Positions 1-8,566 are shown, counted from the stretch's first letter. The stretch: DNA of 64,000 bases from Pelagibius marinus (GCF_014925385.1 NZ_JACSDK010000001.1:806001-870000); one strand, 5' to 3'. The notes: generated by a model not told the origin, from the letters alone. A program made the numbers and translations.

Positions 1-204
1 GATGAAGATCTCGTTCACCACCGGCTTGATGAGCTGGGTGAAGGCGGCGGTGGTGGCGGCGACGATGCCCATGCCGAGCAGCGCCAGGACGATGCGCCCC
101 TTGTGTTCGGCGATGTAGTCGCGCAGCAGGCGGCGGACCAGCACCTTGGTGTGCTCGTCGCGCAGATCCACCTTCTTTTTGGAAGATTTACGTTTGTCCG
201 ACAA
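1..204 (-). CDS. ABC transporter, MsbA-like, N-terminal fragment (runs off window)
   Basis: Only the first 68 codons are visible; the gene continues beyond the left edge. The product has a very basic N-terminus (KRKSSKKK), a linker, and a first hydrophobic helix (VLALLGMGIVAATTAAF) followed by QLIKPVVNEIF. This is how the membrane domain of MsbA-type fused permease-ATPase exporters begins; these flip lipid A or other lipids across the inner membrane. No ATG lies in frame after the upstream stop at 235-237. TTG at 204 is the best start I see, and it lacks a clear ribosome binding site. The ATPase part is outside the window, so the substrate is unknown. Confidence 0.55.
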   Translation of the reverse strand, partial: MSDKRKSSKKKVDLRDEHTKVLVRRLLRDYIAEHKGRIVLALLGMGIVAATTAAFTQLIKPVVNEIFI

Positions 205-354
205 ATTGTCCGGGGGAGCCGTCCACAGGCTCCGTCAGCGGTTGATGAGGGCGGCAATTTACCATGACGCCGGGCGCGGCGTCACGTGGCCAAAAGCCGC
301 TGGCGCTGGGCCTTTTTGCGGGAACTAGGCGTGGATCTCGCAGGACAAATCCCT

Positions 355-1314
355 ATGATCGCCCGATTCATGGTCGATTCGCCCGAAAACGACGGCGCCC
401 CACGGCGCCTGCTGGTCATCTACAACCCCACCGCCGGAGGCAGCCGCCGCCAGCGCTTCGAGGCCGTGCTGGCCGGCCTGGCCGACCTCGGCTGTCCCCT
501 GGACGTGCGCCCGACGAGCGGGCCCGGCGACGCCGCCGCCCTGGCGCGGGCGGTCGATCCCGCGGCCTACGACCTGGTGGTGGCCGCCGGCGGCGACGGC
601 ACCATCAACGAAGTGGTCAACGGCATGGTCGGCGCAGCCGGCAGCGAAGTCGCCGCCGGCCCGGCGCCGCCGCCTCTCGCGGTCCTGCCGCTGGGCACGG
701 CCAACGTGCTGGCCGCCGAATTGGGCCTCGACCTGGTGCCGGCCCATATCGCCCGGGTCATCGCCCGGGGGCCGGTCCGGGAAGTCTCCCTCGGCCGGGC
801 CAGCGCGCCGGGCCGGCCGGCGCGGGTCTTTTCCCTCATGGCCGGGGCCGGTTTCGACGCGCGCGTCGTCGACAGCATCGACCTGCGCGTGAAGCGCCTC
901 CTCGGCAAGGGCGCCTACGTGCTGGAGGGCTTCCGCCAGATGTGCCTGAAGAAGCCGCCGCTGATGCGGGTCACGGTCGATGGCGAGACCCATGAGGCGG
1001 CTTCGGTCATCGTCAGCAACGCGCGCTTCTACGGCGGGCGCTACCTGCTGGCCCCGCAGGCCAGCCTGGAGGACCCGCTGCTGCACGTCTGCCTGTTCCG
1101 CCATGGCGATACGCTGAGCATCCTGCGCTACGCCATGGCGCTGCAGCGCGGCCGCCTGCTCGGCACGCAGGGCTTCGAGATCGTCACCGGCCAGGACATC
1201 CGCATCGAGGGCGATCCCGGCGCGCCGCTGCAGGCCGACGGCGACATCATCGCCCGCCTGCCGGTCCGCATCGCCGCCTTGCCCCGCGCCCTGCGCATGG
1301 TGACCGCCGGCTAG
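355..1314 (+). CDS. Diacylglycerol/lipid kinase family protein (YegS/DagK catalytic fold)
   Basis: About 319 residues. It opens with a beta strand and glycine-rich turn (LLVIYNPTAGG), then the nucleotide-binding signature GGDGTINEVVNGM and LPLGTANVLAAEL. These are typical of the DAGK_cat superfamily, which phosphorylates diacylglycerol, sphingoid bases or similar lipids with ATP at the membrane. A C-terminal beta-sandwich region follows (GRYLLAPQASLEDPLL). The frame is open from 286; I prefer ATG 355 (370 is also possible) because the conserved part begins just after it. It is divergent from the ABC exporter fragment, so both may act on envelope lipids, which is inference. The substrate cannot be told from sequence. 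Confidence 0.85.
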   Translation: MIARFMVDSPENDGAPRRLLVIYNPTAGGSRRQRFEAVLAGLADLGCPLDVRPTSGPGDAAALARAVDPAAYDLVVAAGGDGTINEVVNGMVGAAGSEVAAGPAPPPLAVLPLGTANVLAAELGLDLVPAHIARVIARGPVREVSLGRASAPGRPARVFSLMAGAGFDARVVDSIDLRVKRLLGKGAYVLEGFRQMCLKKPPLMRVTVDGETHEAASVIVSNARFYGGRYLLAPQASLEDPLLHVCLFRHGDTLSILRYAMALQRGRLLGTQGFEIVTGQDIRIEGDPGAPLQADGDIIARLPVRIAALPRALRMVTAG

Positions 1315-1421
1315 GCCGCCGGCGATTCCATCCGACCCTGATCTGCTCTAGGATCACAGCCGGACCGCGCGGCGGGGGGCGCGGGGGGGGCGAGGGGTAG
1401 GGGGAGAGGAAAGGGGAGGAA

Positions 1422-2351
1422 GTGTCCGGCAAGGGTGGCGCGGTGGCGCCTCCCGCCGCCATCGGCTTCATCGGCCTGGGCCAGATGGGCATCCCCATGG
1501 CGCAGCAGTTGCTGCGGGCGGGATTCGAGGTAAAGGCCTTCGACGCGGCCGAGGCGGCGCGGGCGAACTTCCAAGCCGCGACCGGGACCGCCGCCGTGGA
1601 GAGCGCGGCGGCGGCCTGCCGGGACGTTGCGGCGGTGATCACCATGCTGCCGGACGGCAAGATCGTCCGCGACGTGCTCTGCGGCGCGGGAGAGGGCGCC
1701 CTGGCGGCGGCCGATCCCGGCACCATCGTCATCGACATGAGCTCTTCCTCCCCCATCGACACCCGCGCCCTGGCGGCGGCGCTCGAGCCGCGCGGCTTCG
1801 CCCTGGTGGACGCGCCGGTCTCCGGCGGCGTCAAGCGCGCCCTCGACGGCTCCCTGGCGATCATGGCCGGCGGCGAGACCGGCACCGTGGAGCGCGTCCG
1901 CCCGCTGCTCTCGGCCATGGGCGCGGCGGTCTTCGCCACCGGCCCGCTCGGCTCCGGCCACGCCATGAAGGCGCTCAACAACTACGTCTCGGCGGCGGGC
2001 CTCGTCGCCGCGGCCGAGGCGATCCTCGTGGGCCGCCGTTTCGGCCTGGACCCTGAGACCATCGTCGACGTGCTGAACGCCTCCACCGGGCGCAACAACA
2101 GCACCGAGAAAAAGATGAAGCAGCAGGTGCTCTCCGGCGACTTCGCCTCGGGCTTCTCCCTGGCGCTCATGACCAAGGACCTGCACACCGCCGCCGGGAT
2201 CGCCCGCGACGCGGGGATCGCCGCGCCGCTGGCCCAGGTCTGCGAGGATCTCTGGGCCGAGGCCGACACGAAGCTGGGCGCGGGCGCCGACCATACGGAG
2301 ATCTACCGCTTCCTCGCCGGGCTGCAGGGCGGCGACGGGGAAGCGTCATGA
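1422..2351 (+). CDS. NAD(P)-dependent beta-hydroxyacid dehydrogenase (3-hydroxyisobutyrate dehydrogenase family)
   Basis: 309 residues. The N-terminal Rossmann motif is GFIGLGQMGIPMA. The substrate-binding signature DAPVSGGVKRA follows, and the catalytic lysine region is GSGHAMKALNNY. Length and motif order match MmsB/GarR/GlxR-type enzymes, which oxidise 3-hydroxyisobutyrate, tartronate semialdehyde or similar short beta-hydroxyacids. The start is GTG, preceded by a purine-rich GGGGAGGA. The stop overlaps the next gene's start (ATGA), so it is translationally coupled to the metallo-beta-lactamase-fold hydrolase. That pairing suggests a lactone or ester being opened and the hydroxyacid then oxidised; this is inference. 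The exact substrate is unknown. Confidence 0.85.
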   Translation: MSGKGGAVAPPAAIGFIGLGQMGIPMAQQLLRAGFEVKAFDAAEAARANFQAATGTAAVESAAAACRDVAAVITMLPDGKIVRDVLCGAGEGALAAADPGTIVIDMSSSSPIDTRALAAALEPRGFALVDAPVSGGVKRALDGSLAIMAGGETGTVERVRPLLSAMGAAVFATGPLGSGHAMKALNNYVSAAGLVAAAEAILVGRRFGLDPETIVDVLNASTGRNNSTEKKMKQQVLSGDFASGFSLALMTKDLHTAAGIARDAGIAAPLAQVCEDLWAEADTKLGAGADHTEIYRFLAGLQGGDGEAS

Positions 2352-3157
2352 CCGCCGATACCGCGCTGCCCTGCTATGAGGTCTTCGCCCTGCGCTATGC
2401 GACGGTGGCGCGGCGGCCGCAGGAGAATTTCATCTCCCCCGATCCACATGAGGGCCCGCTGTCCCTGGACTACTTCGTCTGGCTGATCCGCGGCGAAGGC
2501 CGGGTCATCGTGGTGGACACCGGCTTCGACGCCGAGGCGGCGCGGCAGCGCGGCCGCAGCCTGCTGCAGCCGCCCAGCGAAGCCCTCGCCGCGCTGGGAG
2601 TCGACTGCGCGGCGGTGGAAGACGTGGTCATCACCCATCTGCACTACGACCATGCCGGCAATCTGCAGGACTTCCCCCGGGCGCGCTTCCACCTGCAGGA
2701 CGCTGAGATCGCCTACGCTACCGGCCGGCTGATGCGCCACGACATGCTGCGCCACGCCTACGACGTGGAAGACGTGGTCGCCATGGTGCGCCGGGTCTAC
2801 GCCGGGCGCGTGGCCTTCCACGACGGCGAGGCGGAGGTCGCGCCGGGCGTCACCCTGCACCGTATCGGCGGCCATACCATGGGCCTGCAGGCGGTGCGCG
2901 TGCGCACGGCGCGGGGTTGGGTGGTGCTGGCCTCGGACGCGACGCACTTCTACGCCAACATCCGCGGGCGCGACCCCTTTCCCATTGTCGTGGACGTCGG
3001 CGCGATGTTGGAAGGCTACCGCACGCTGGAGCGCCTGGCCGACAGCCCCGACCACATCGTGCCCGGGCACGATCCCGAGGTGATGCGCCTCTATCCCGCC
3101 GTGCCGGGCGTCGCCGCCGAGGCCGTGGCCCTGCATCTGCCGCCCGCCGCGCCGTGA
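2348..3157 (+). CDS. Metallo-beta-lactamase-fold hydrolase, N-acyl homoserine lactonase family
   Basis: 269 residues. The dinuclear zinc motif HLHYDH sits at residues 97-102. A further metal His is in GGHTMG (H176), the bridging Asp is in ASDATHFY (about 197), and a late His is in VPGHDPE. The spacing matches AiiA/AttM-type lactonases, which hydrolyse acyl-homoserine lactones or gamma-butyrolactone in the cytoplasm. No signal peptide is seen. It overlaps the upstream dehydrogenase by 4 bp. There is no LuxI or LuxR homologue in the window, so a catabolic lactone substrate is as likely as quorum-signal degradation. Family assignment is firm; substrate is not. Confidence 0.8.
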   Translation: MTADTALPCYEVFALRYATVARRPQENFISPDPHEGPLSLDYFVWLIRGEGRVIVVDTGFDAEAARQRGRSLLQPPSEALAALGVDCAAVEDVVITHLHYDHAGNLQDFPRARFHLQDAEIAYATGRLMRHDMLRHAYDVEDVVAMVRRVYAGRVAFHDGEAEVAPGVTLHRIGGHTMGLQAVRVRTARGWVVLASDATHFYANIRGRDPFPIVVDVGAMLEGYRTLERLADSPDHIVPGHDPEVMRLYPAVPGVAAEAVALHLPPAAP

Positions 3158-3183
3158 CCTGCCGCTTGCGGCGCAGTGTGGCG

Positions 3184-3699
3184 TTACGCGAGTTCCCAGA
3201 TGTAGCCGATGGCGAACCTGTTGCCCTTGTCGTCGTTCATCGGCAGGGTCAGGTCGATCAGCGTGCAGTGCGCCCGGTCCAGGTATTCCATGCTGTAGGC
3301 CAGGATTGCCGTGCGCTTCTCGAAGTAGACCACCTGGTCGGAGCGCTTCCACAGGGCGTTGACGTCGCCCTTTACGTAGTCGTCGGTGCGCAGCCCGATA
3401 ACTTCCTCGTCCCACCGCGCCTTCAGGTCCTCGCCCATCAGGCGCATGCGGCTCTGTTGGGCTTCGGGGTCCCATTCCTCGATGTAGATGCTGGGCAGCA
3501 GCGCCGGCACCTCCAGAGGATCGAAGGCCGGCTTCAGCGCCAGCCCGTGGTAGTGCAGCAGCCGGCACCAATATTCGAAGAGCTGCAGGGCCTTGTCGTT
3601 GTCGATCAGGCTTCGGAAGTGCGAGGTGTCCGTGTCCGCCAGGATCTCATCAACGGACGGCCCCGGGATCAGCCCCCGTGCGAGTATCTCGGTATTCAT
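3184..3699 (-). CDS. Stand-alone PAS_5 domain protein
   Basis: 171 residues from ATG 3699; the frame is open further upstream, but the conserved part begins after this Met. One small alpha/beta domain covers most of the protein: LFEYWCRLL, the acidic strand IYIEEWDPE, and a C-terminal hydrophobic strand ending IGYIWELA. This resembles the PAS_5 (DUF1488-unrelated, PF07310-type) proteins common in Rhodospirillales, which have no attached output domain. Ligand and partner are unknown. It is convergent with the lactonase gene, 26 bp away. Two more such proteins occur at 14048 and 25820. Confidence 0.65.
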   Translation of the reverse strand: MNTEILARGLIPGPSVDEILADTDTSHFRSLIDNDKALQLFEYWCRLLHYHGLALKPAFDPLEVPALLPSIYIEEWDPEAQQSRMRLMGEDLKARWDEEVIGLRTDDYVKGDVNALWKRSDQVVYFEKRTAILAYSMEYLDRAHCTLIDLTLPMNDDKGNRFAIGYIWELA

Positions 3700-3878
3700 T
3701 CTATGCGCTCGCATTGCTGCAATGGCGGATTTGGCCCCGCACCTGACGGGACACGTTAATGGCAAGTCTGCAATTTACAAGGGCAACGGCCACTTGGACA
3801 GCAGACACGCGGCCGCGCGCCGACGGCATCGCTGCTCACTTCAGGCAAGCGTGTTGAAGGTCGTGGCCTCTCCCCTCC

Positions 3879-5342
3879 TCAGGCCCCGCTAGCGCGACTC
3901 TCGATACGCCGAATGAAGTCCTGGATGATGGCGGTGTAGAGGCCGTCCTTCAGCACCGCGTCCTCGATGCCGGCATCGAGGCTCGGATTGTCGTTGATCT
4001 CGATGACGAAGACGCCGTGTTCGTTCTGCTTCAGGTCGACGCCGTAAAGCCCATCGCCGATCAGATTGGCGGCGGCCAGCGCGGTCTCGACCACCGCCGC
4101 CGGCGCGTCGGCGACCGCCAGCGTCTTGGAATCGCCTTCGACGACCCGCCCGGCCGGGCCGTGCTGCACGATCTGCCAGTGCTTGCGCGCCATCATGTAC
4201 TGCGAGACGTAGAGCGGCTTCCGGTTCAGGATGCCGACGCGCCAGTCGTACTTGGTGTACATGAACTCCTGGGCCAGGATCACGTCGGAGCGTTTCAGCA
4301 GGTCCTTGGCAATTTGTTCCAGCTCGTCGCGGGTCTCCGCCTTGTGGACGCCGCGCGAGAACGAGCCGTCGGGGATCTTCAGCACGATGGGATAGGGCAT
4401 GGCCTGGTCCAGCTGGCCCAGGGTGTTGCTGTCGACCAGCATGGTCTTGGGCGCCGGGATCTTGTGGGCCTGCAGCAGCTCGGCCAGATAGACCTTGTTG
4501 GTGCAGCGCAGGATGGAGCCGGGGTCGTCGATCACCGGCATGCCCTCGGCCGCGGCCTTCTTGGCGAAGCGGTAGGTGTGGTTGTCGATCCGCGTCGTCT
4601 CGCGGATGAAGAGGGCGTCGAACTCCGCCAGCTTGCCCAGGTCCCGGCGGGTCACCAGGGTGACGGCGATGCCCAGCGCCCGCCCGGCCTCGGCGAATTT
4701 CTCCAGGGCCTTGGGGTCGGAGGGCGGCAGGGCCTCCTCCGGGTCGTAGAGCACCGCCAGGTCGTACTTGCTTGGGGCCTTCTGGCGCGGCGAGCGCCAG
4801 GCCGTCTTGGTGTAGCGGATCAGGGCGTCGGCGAAGGCGTCACCCAGGTCCGCCGGGGCCTCGCGCAGCGACGTGGTGCCCAGCGAGCGGATCCGCCAGT
4901 CGCGCTTGTAGCGCAGCTCCACCGCCAGGATCGGCGAGCGGAAGAGGTCGAACAGCCGCCGGCCGATCTCCGTCAGCCGTTCGTCGGGATTGCGCCCGAA
5001 GAAGAAGTGGATCGTGCGGTCGTCCAGGTCGGTTTCGCCCTGCAGGGCTTTGGCGAACTCCGCCTCCAGTTCGGGCAGGTAGGTGCGGTACAGCCGCTTC
5101 CAGTTCAGCTCCAGCAACACCTCGACGGCGGGAATCACCTTCTGGCGGCGCGCTTCGGCCAGCAGCGAGCAGTAGTACCCGAGGCTGAGATAGCTGGTGT
5201 CGCGGCAGAGGTTGATGACCCGCGCGCGCTCACCCGGCGCCTGGAGGCGGGTGATGTAGTCGCGCGGCGTCATCACCTCGATGGCCGGGTCGGGCCACTT
5301 GAAGTCCTTGGGCTGGTCGATGACGACGATGTGCTTGGCCAT
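3879..5342 (-). CDS. RimK-like ATP-grasp amidoligase with RLAN N-terminal domain
   Basis: 487 residues. Residues 1 to about 200 form the N-terminal domain found on a subset of RimK-like proteins (RLAN): HIVVIDQPKDF, then NLCRDTSYLSLGYYCSLLAEA. The C-terminal half is an ATP-grasp ligase: PAPKTMLV, YPIVLKIPDGSFSRGVHKA for nucleotide binding, and FVIEINDNPSLDAGIED for metal binding near the end. RimK-type enzymes join an amino acid such as glutamate to a peptide or small molecule using ATP. It follows a GNAT gene by 27 bp, so the two probably form one modification pathway (inference). The substrate is unknown, and it is too long to be classical RimK. Confidence 0.85.
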   Translation of the reverse strand: MAKHIVVIDQPKDFKWPDPAIEVMTPRDYITRLQAPGERARVINLCRDTSYLSLGYYCSLLAEARRQKVIPAVEVLLELNWKRLYRTYLPELEAEFAKALQGETDLDDRTIHFFFGRNPDERLTEIGRRLFDLFRSPILAVELRYKRDWRIRSLGTTSLREAPADLGDAFADALIRYTKTAWRSPRQKAPSKYDLAVLYDPEEALPPSDPKALEKFAEAGRALGIAVTLVTRRDLGKLAEFDALFIRETTRIDNHTYRFAKKAAAEGMPVIDDPGSILRCTNKVYLAELLQAHKIPAPKTMLVDSNTLGQLDQAMPYPIVLKIPDGSFSRGVHKAETRDELEQIAKDLLKRSDVILAQEFMYTKYDWRVGILNRKPLYVSQYMMARKHWQIVQHGPAGRVVEGDSKTLAVADAPAAVVETALAAANLIGDGLYGVDLKQNEHGVFVIEINDNPSLDAGIEDAVLKDGLYTAIIQDFIRRIESRASGA

Positions 5343-5369
5343 GGGGGCTCGTAAAGTCTGCCTGAGGGC

Positions 5370-5849
5370 TCAGGACCTGCGCCGGGACGCCCGGCGGGGT
5401 GGCCGGCGCGGCGGCAGCGGTTTCTCCATGCGGACGGCATCGGCGCCGTTCTCGTAGTACTTCTCGTAGCGGCCGAACACGCCGTAGCCGGCCTGCCTGT
5501 AGAGCCGGCGGGCCCTGGCGTTGCGGGGGTGCACCTCCAGGCGCAGGGCGCGGCAGTCGCGTTCCCGGCAGGCCGCCTCGGCGGCCGCCAGCAGCTTGCG
5601 GCCCAGGCCGCGGCCGCGGCAGCGCCGCGCCACCGCCAGGGAGTAGATCCGCCCCAGCCCGGTGCCGCGCCGGAACAGCACGGTCACGTAGCCGCAAAGG
5701 CCCTGGCGGTCTGACGCGACAAAGGTGGTGGCATTGGCGCCGTTCAGGATATGGCGGAAGTTCCGGCGCGAGATCCGGTCATGAGAAAACGACGTCTCTT
5801 CGAGTTCGAAGAGCGCGGAGAGGTCTTCAGGCGTCGCGGGACGGATCAT
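5370..5849 (-). CDS. GNAT family N-acetyltransferase (RimI-like)
   Basis: 159 residues from ATG 5849; a GTG 18 bp upstream is an alternative. It has the GNAT fold: the N-terminal MIRPATPEDLSALFELE helix region, a strand around GLCGYVTVLF, and motif A LAVARRCRGRGLGRKLLAAA, which binds the acetyl-CoA pyrophosphate. ARRLYRQAGYGVFGRYEKYYENGAD follows in pieces typical of RimI-type enzymes. The C-terminus is a very basic tail rich in Arg and Pro. Its placement immediately upstream of the RimK-like ligase suggests acetylation of the same peptide or metabolite that the ligase extends; this is inference. Confidence 0.8.
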   Translation of the reverse strand: MIRPATPEDLSALFELEETSFSHDRISRRNFRHILNGANATTFVASDRQGLCGYVTVLFRRGTGLGRIYSLAVARRCRGRGLGRKLLAAAEAACRERDCRALRLEVHPRNARARRLYRQAGYGVFGRYEKYYENGADAVRMEKPLPPRRPPRRASRRRS

Positions 5850-6002
5850 GTTCACGGGCCAGGGCACGGCCGGTCACTCAGGCCGATAATCGAGGCCGAA
5901 GATATAGCCACGATCCGCTCCGGCGACAACGCGAATAGCGCGGCGGGGGCCGCGCGCCCAAGGAGGGCGCTGCGGCGCAGGGGGAAGTCGCCGCGCCTCA
6001 GT

Positions 6003-6434
6003 TCAAGCTTTGCTTCCGCCGAGCGGCTTTCCGTCGGAAGCCGGCCAGGCGTCGAATTGCGGCGCCTTGCCGCCGATCTCGTCCCAGCCAGCCTTGGAGG
6101 CGACGAAGATGTGCTCGCCGATGATCACCGCCGGATCGCCGTTCAGGCTGCCGAGGGTGATGCCCGTCACCTCGCCGTCGAAGAGGCCGCAAAGAGTCGT
6201 GCCGCAGCGGCGGCAGAAGCCGAGACCGGCACCCTCGCGGTTGACGTAGGTCTGCAGCAGTTCTTCGCCGCGGGTCCAGGTGAAGGTCGCCGGGTCGACG
6301 CGGGACATGGCCGAGCCGGCGCCGCTGAAGGCCTTGCGGCACCGCGAGCAGTGGCAGCTGCGCGCCGGGGCCAGCGATCCCTTGATTTCGTAACCGATGC
6401 CGCCGCAGAAGCACTCGCCGGTAATCGCCGTCAT
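6003..6434 (-). CDS. GFA/CENP-V family zinc protein (glutathione-dependent formaldehyde-activating-like)
   Basis: 143 residues. Zinc-binding cysteines lie in ECFCGGIGYE, CHCSRCRKAF and FCRRCGTTLCGLF, the pattern of the Mss4-like fold used by GFA proteins. The founder, Gfa of Paracoccus, was reported to help combine glutathione with formaldehyde, but most family members have no tested activity. Its ATG overlaps the stop of the upstream DUF2239 gene by 4 bp, so the two are co-translated and probably share the palindrome-bearing promoter near 7.1 kb. A second GFA protein lies at 62280. Confidence 0.8.
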   Translation of the reverse strand: MTAITGECFCGGIGYEIKGSLAPARSCHCSRCRKAFSGAGSAMSRVDPATFTWTRGEELLQTYVNREGAGLGFCRRCGTTLCGLFDGEVTGITLGSLNGDPAVIIGEHIFVASKAGWDEIGGKAPQFDAWPASDGKPLGGSKA

Positions 6435-7036
6435 GCCGGGGCCCGTTCGTTTTCGAGTTGGGATACTGACTCGGGAAATGCGCGGGCGGTCATCTTGCGG
6501 CAGTGATCGCTCAGGTCGGCGGGCCAGGAGGCGATCAGCCTGTTGAAGTCGTCCCGCCGGCCGGCGAAGAGTGCCCGCGTCGCTTCCTCGAAGCCCGGCA
6601 GGTCGCCGGCCAGGGCCGACATGAAGCGGTAGGCCGCGTCGCGTGCCGCAACATGGCCGTTCCTGTCGTTGCGCCGGGCGGCCTCGACCAGTCTGCGCAA
6701 GGCCGCCGAGGCGCCGCCCGGCTGGCGCGCGAGCCAGTCCCAGTGACGCGGCAGCAAGGTGACCTCGCGGGGCACCACGCCCAGCTTGGGCCGGCCGCGG
6801 CGGCGCGGGGCGGCGGCTTCTTCGGCCTGAGAGGCCGGCCGGCGGGCGAGGATGTCGGCGGCCTCGCCGCGGGTGTCCACGTCGACCACCCGTCCGCTGG
6901 AGTCCTCGAAGACCAGCAGAGGCGCGTCGCAGCCATGCTCCTCGGCCGCCTTGACCGCCAGGGTCACCTCGGCGAGGTCGCCCTGGGCCAGGCGTTTGTG
7001 GCCCTCGAAAGCCGTGAAACTGCTATCGCCAGACAT
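6431..7036 (-). CDS. DUF2239 family protein
   Basis: 201 residues. The N-terminal part (SFTAFEGHKRLAQGDL, then APLLVFEDSSGRVVDVDTRG) and the central basic segment RRRGRPKLGVVPREVTLLP followed by HWDWLARQPGGASAALRRLV match the conserved DUF2239 family. The central segment resembles a short AT-hook or DNA-binding element (GRPKLG) followed by two helices, so a regulatory role is possible, though no function is established. It is the first gene of a two-gene operon with the GFA protein. Two copies of a palindromic sequence lie directly upstream. Confidence 0.75.
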   Translation of the reverse strand: MSGDSSFTAFEGHKRLAQGDLAEVTLAVKAAEEHGCDAPLLVFEDSSGRVVDVDTRGEAADILARRPASQAEEAAAPRRRGRPKLGVVPREVTLLPRHWDWLARQPGGASAALRRLVEAARRNDRNGHVAARDAAYRFMSALAGDLPGFEEATRALFAGRRDDFNRLIASWPADLSDHCRKMTARAFPESVSQLENERAPA

Positions 7037-7069
7037 GGCGGAACTCCCCGGAAATTCATGCTTCCGGGA

Positions 7070-7113
7070 TTTTATCCGGGTAAAAAGATGGAGTCAATTA
7101 TATCCGGGTAAAA
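7070..7113. promoter_or_regulatory. Two near-palindromic operator-like sites before DUF2239-GFA
   Basis: TTTTATCCGGGTAAAA occupies 7070-7085 and TTATATCCGGGTAAAA occupies 7098-7113. The first is a 16-bp palindrome with a single mismatched central pair. The two are exactly 28 bp apart and in the same orientation, about 34 bp upstream of the DUF2239 start. This layout is typical of a dimeric repressor bound twice over a promoter. I do not recognise the regulator. Confidence 0.6.
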
Positions 7114-7122
7114 ATTCGGCCC

Positions 7123-8466
7123 TCAGTTCCCCGCCAGCATCATGCCGTCGATGCGCAGGGTCGGGGCGTTGGCGGAATACTTGAAGACCAGGTCGTCGGC
7201 GGGGGTGATGTTCAGGAACATGTCCTTCAGGTTGCCGGCCACCGTGGCCTCGCTGATCGGCGTGGTCAGCTCGCCCTTTTCGATGCGGAAGCCCGAGGCG
7301 CCGCGCGAGTAGTCGCCGGTCACGCCGTTGATGCCCATGCCCATCAGGCCGGTGACGTAGAAGCCGTCCTCGATGTCGGCCATCAGCTCGGCGGGCGAGA
7401 GGCTGCCCGGCTCCATGTAGAGGTTGGAGGTGCTGGGCGAGGGCGGGCTGGAGGCGCCGCGCGCCGCGTGGCCGGTCGACTTCAGGCCCAGCTGCCGGGC
7501 CGAGCTCAGGTCCATGATCCAGGTGGTCAGGCGGCCGCCGTCGATGAGGTTGAGGCGCCGGTTGGCCAGGCCCTCGCCGTCGAAGGGTTTGGACGCCAGG
7601 CCGTGCGGGCGGTGCGGGTCGTCGACGATGGTGATGCCCTCGGCGAAGACCTGGCTGTCCAGCCTGTCCTTCAGGAAGGAGGTGCCGCGCGCGATGGCGG
7701 GGCCGGAGACGGCGCCGGCCAGGTGTCGCAGCATGGAGTTGGAGACCCGCGGGTCGTAGATGATGGGCAGGCGCCGGGTCGGCGGCTTCTTGGCGTTCAG
7801 GCGCTTGACCGCGCGCTCGCCGGCGCGCCGGCCGACGGCGGCCGGGTCGTCCAGTTCGCCGCCGTAGACCGCGGAGGCGAAGTCGTAGTCGCTCTCCATG
7901 CCCAGGCCCTCGCCGGCGATCACCGAGACGCCGACCGAATGGCCGGAGCGGGCATAGCCGCGGGCGAAGCCGTTGGAGGTGACCAGCGCGATGTCGATGC
8001 GGCTCCAGCTCGCCTCGGCGCCCTCGGAGTTGGTGATGCCGGTGACGGCGCGGGCGGCCTCCTCGCAGGCGCGGGCGCGCTCGATCAGCACTTCCGGCGC
8101 CGGCTCCTCGGCGTCCAGGATGTCCAGGTCGGGCACCGTTGTGGCCAGCTCGCCGGCCTCGGCGAGGCCGCAGTAGGGGTCCTCCGGCACCACCTTTGCC
8201 ATGGCCAGCGCCCGCTCGACCAGCTCGTCCAGGCTGTCCGGGGCCGTGTCGGTGGAGGAGACGATGGCCTGGCGCTTGCCCAGCATCACCCGCAGGCCGA
8301 CGTCCTGGCTCTCCTCGCGCTCCAGGCGTTCCGGCGCGCCCAGGCGCTGGGCGTGGGACAGGCCGGTGGAGCAGAAATGCACGGCGTCGGCGGCGTCGGC
8401 GCCGGCCTTCTTGGCCTTGGCGACCAGGTCGGAGAGCAGGGAGAGGGAGTCGTCGGTGGCGGTCAT
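7123..8466 (-). CDS. pmbA: TldD/PmbA family metalloprotease subunit PmbA (TldE)
   Basis: 447 residues from ATG 8466, preceded by AGCGAGG; the frame stays open upstream but looks non-coding. The N-terminal half (SDLVAKAKKAGADAADAVHF, then RVMLGKRQAIVSSTD) and the C-terminal glycine-rich end (TGLMGMGINGVTGDYSRGA) match PmbA. It lacks the HExxxH zinc motif of TldD, as expected for the non-catalytic partner. TldD and TldE form a heterodimeric protease that degrades unfolded peptides and matures microcin B17 or CcdA-type substrates in E. coli. The catalytic partner is also in this window, at 27648. Confidence 0.9.
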   Translation of the reverse strand: MTATDDSLSLLSDLVAKAKKAGADAADAVHFCSTGLSHAQRLGAPERLEREESQDVGLRVMLGKRQAIVSSTDTAPDSLDELVERALAMAKVVPEDPYCGLAEAGELATTVPDLDILDAEEPAPEVLIERARACEEAARAVTGITNSEGAEASWSRIDIALVTSNGFARGYARSGHSVGVSVIAGEGLGMESDYDFASAVYGGELDDPAAVGRRAGERAVKRLNAKKPPTRRLPIIYDPRVSNSMLRHLAGAVSGPAIARGTSFLKDRLDSQVFAEGITIVDDPHRPHGLASKPFDGEGLANRRLNLIDGGRLTTWIMDLSSARQLGLKSTGHAARGASSPPSPSTSNLYMEPGSLSPAELMADIEDGFYVTGLMGMGINGVTGDYSRGASGFRIEKGELTTPISEATVAGNLKDMFLNITPADDLVFKYSANAPTLRIDGMMLAGN

Positions 8467-8566
8467 CGGGCCTCGCTTGGGGGGACGAAGGAGCGTCGGT
8501 CTTGTTCTTGGGGAGGAATATAGGGGCTGCGGGCCCGCCTTGCACCCGCTGAGGGCCGATCCGGGC

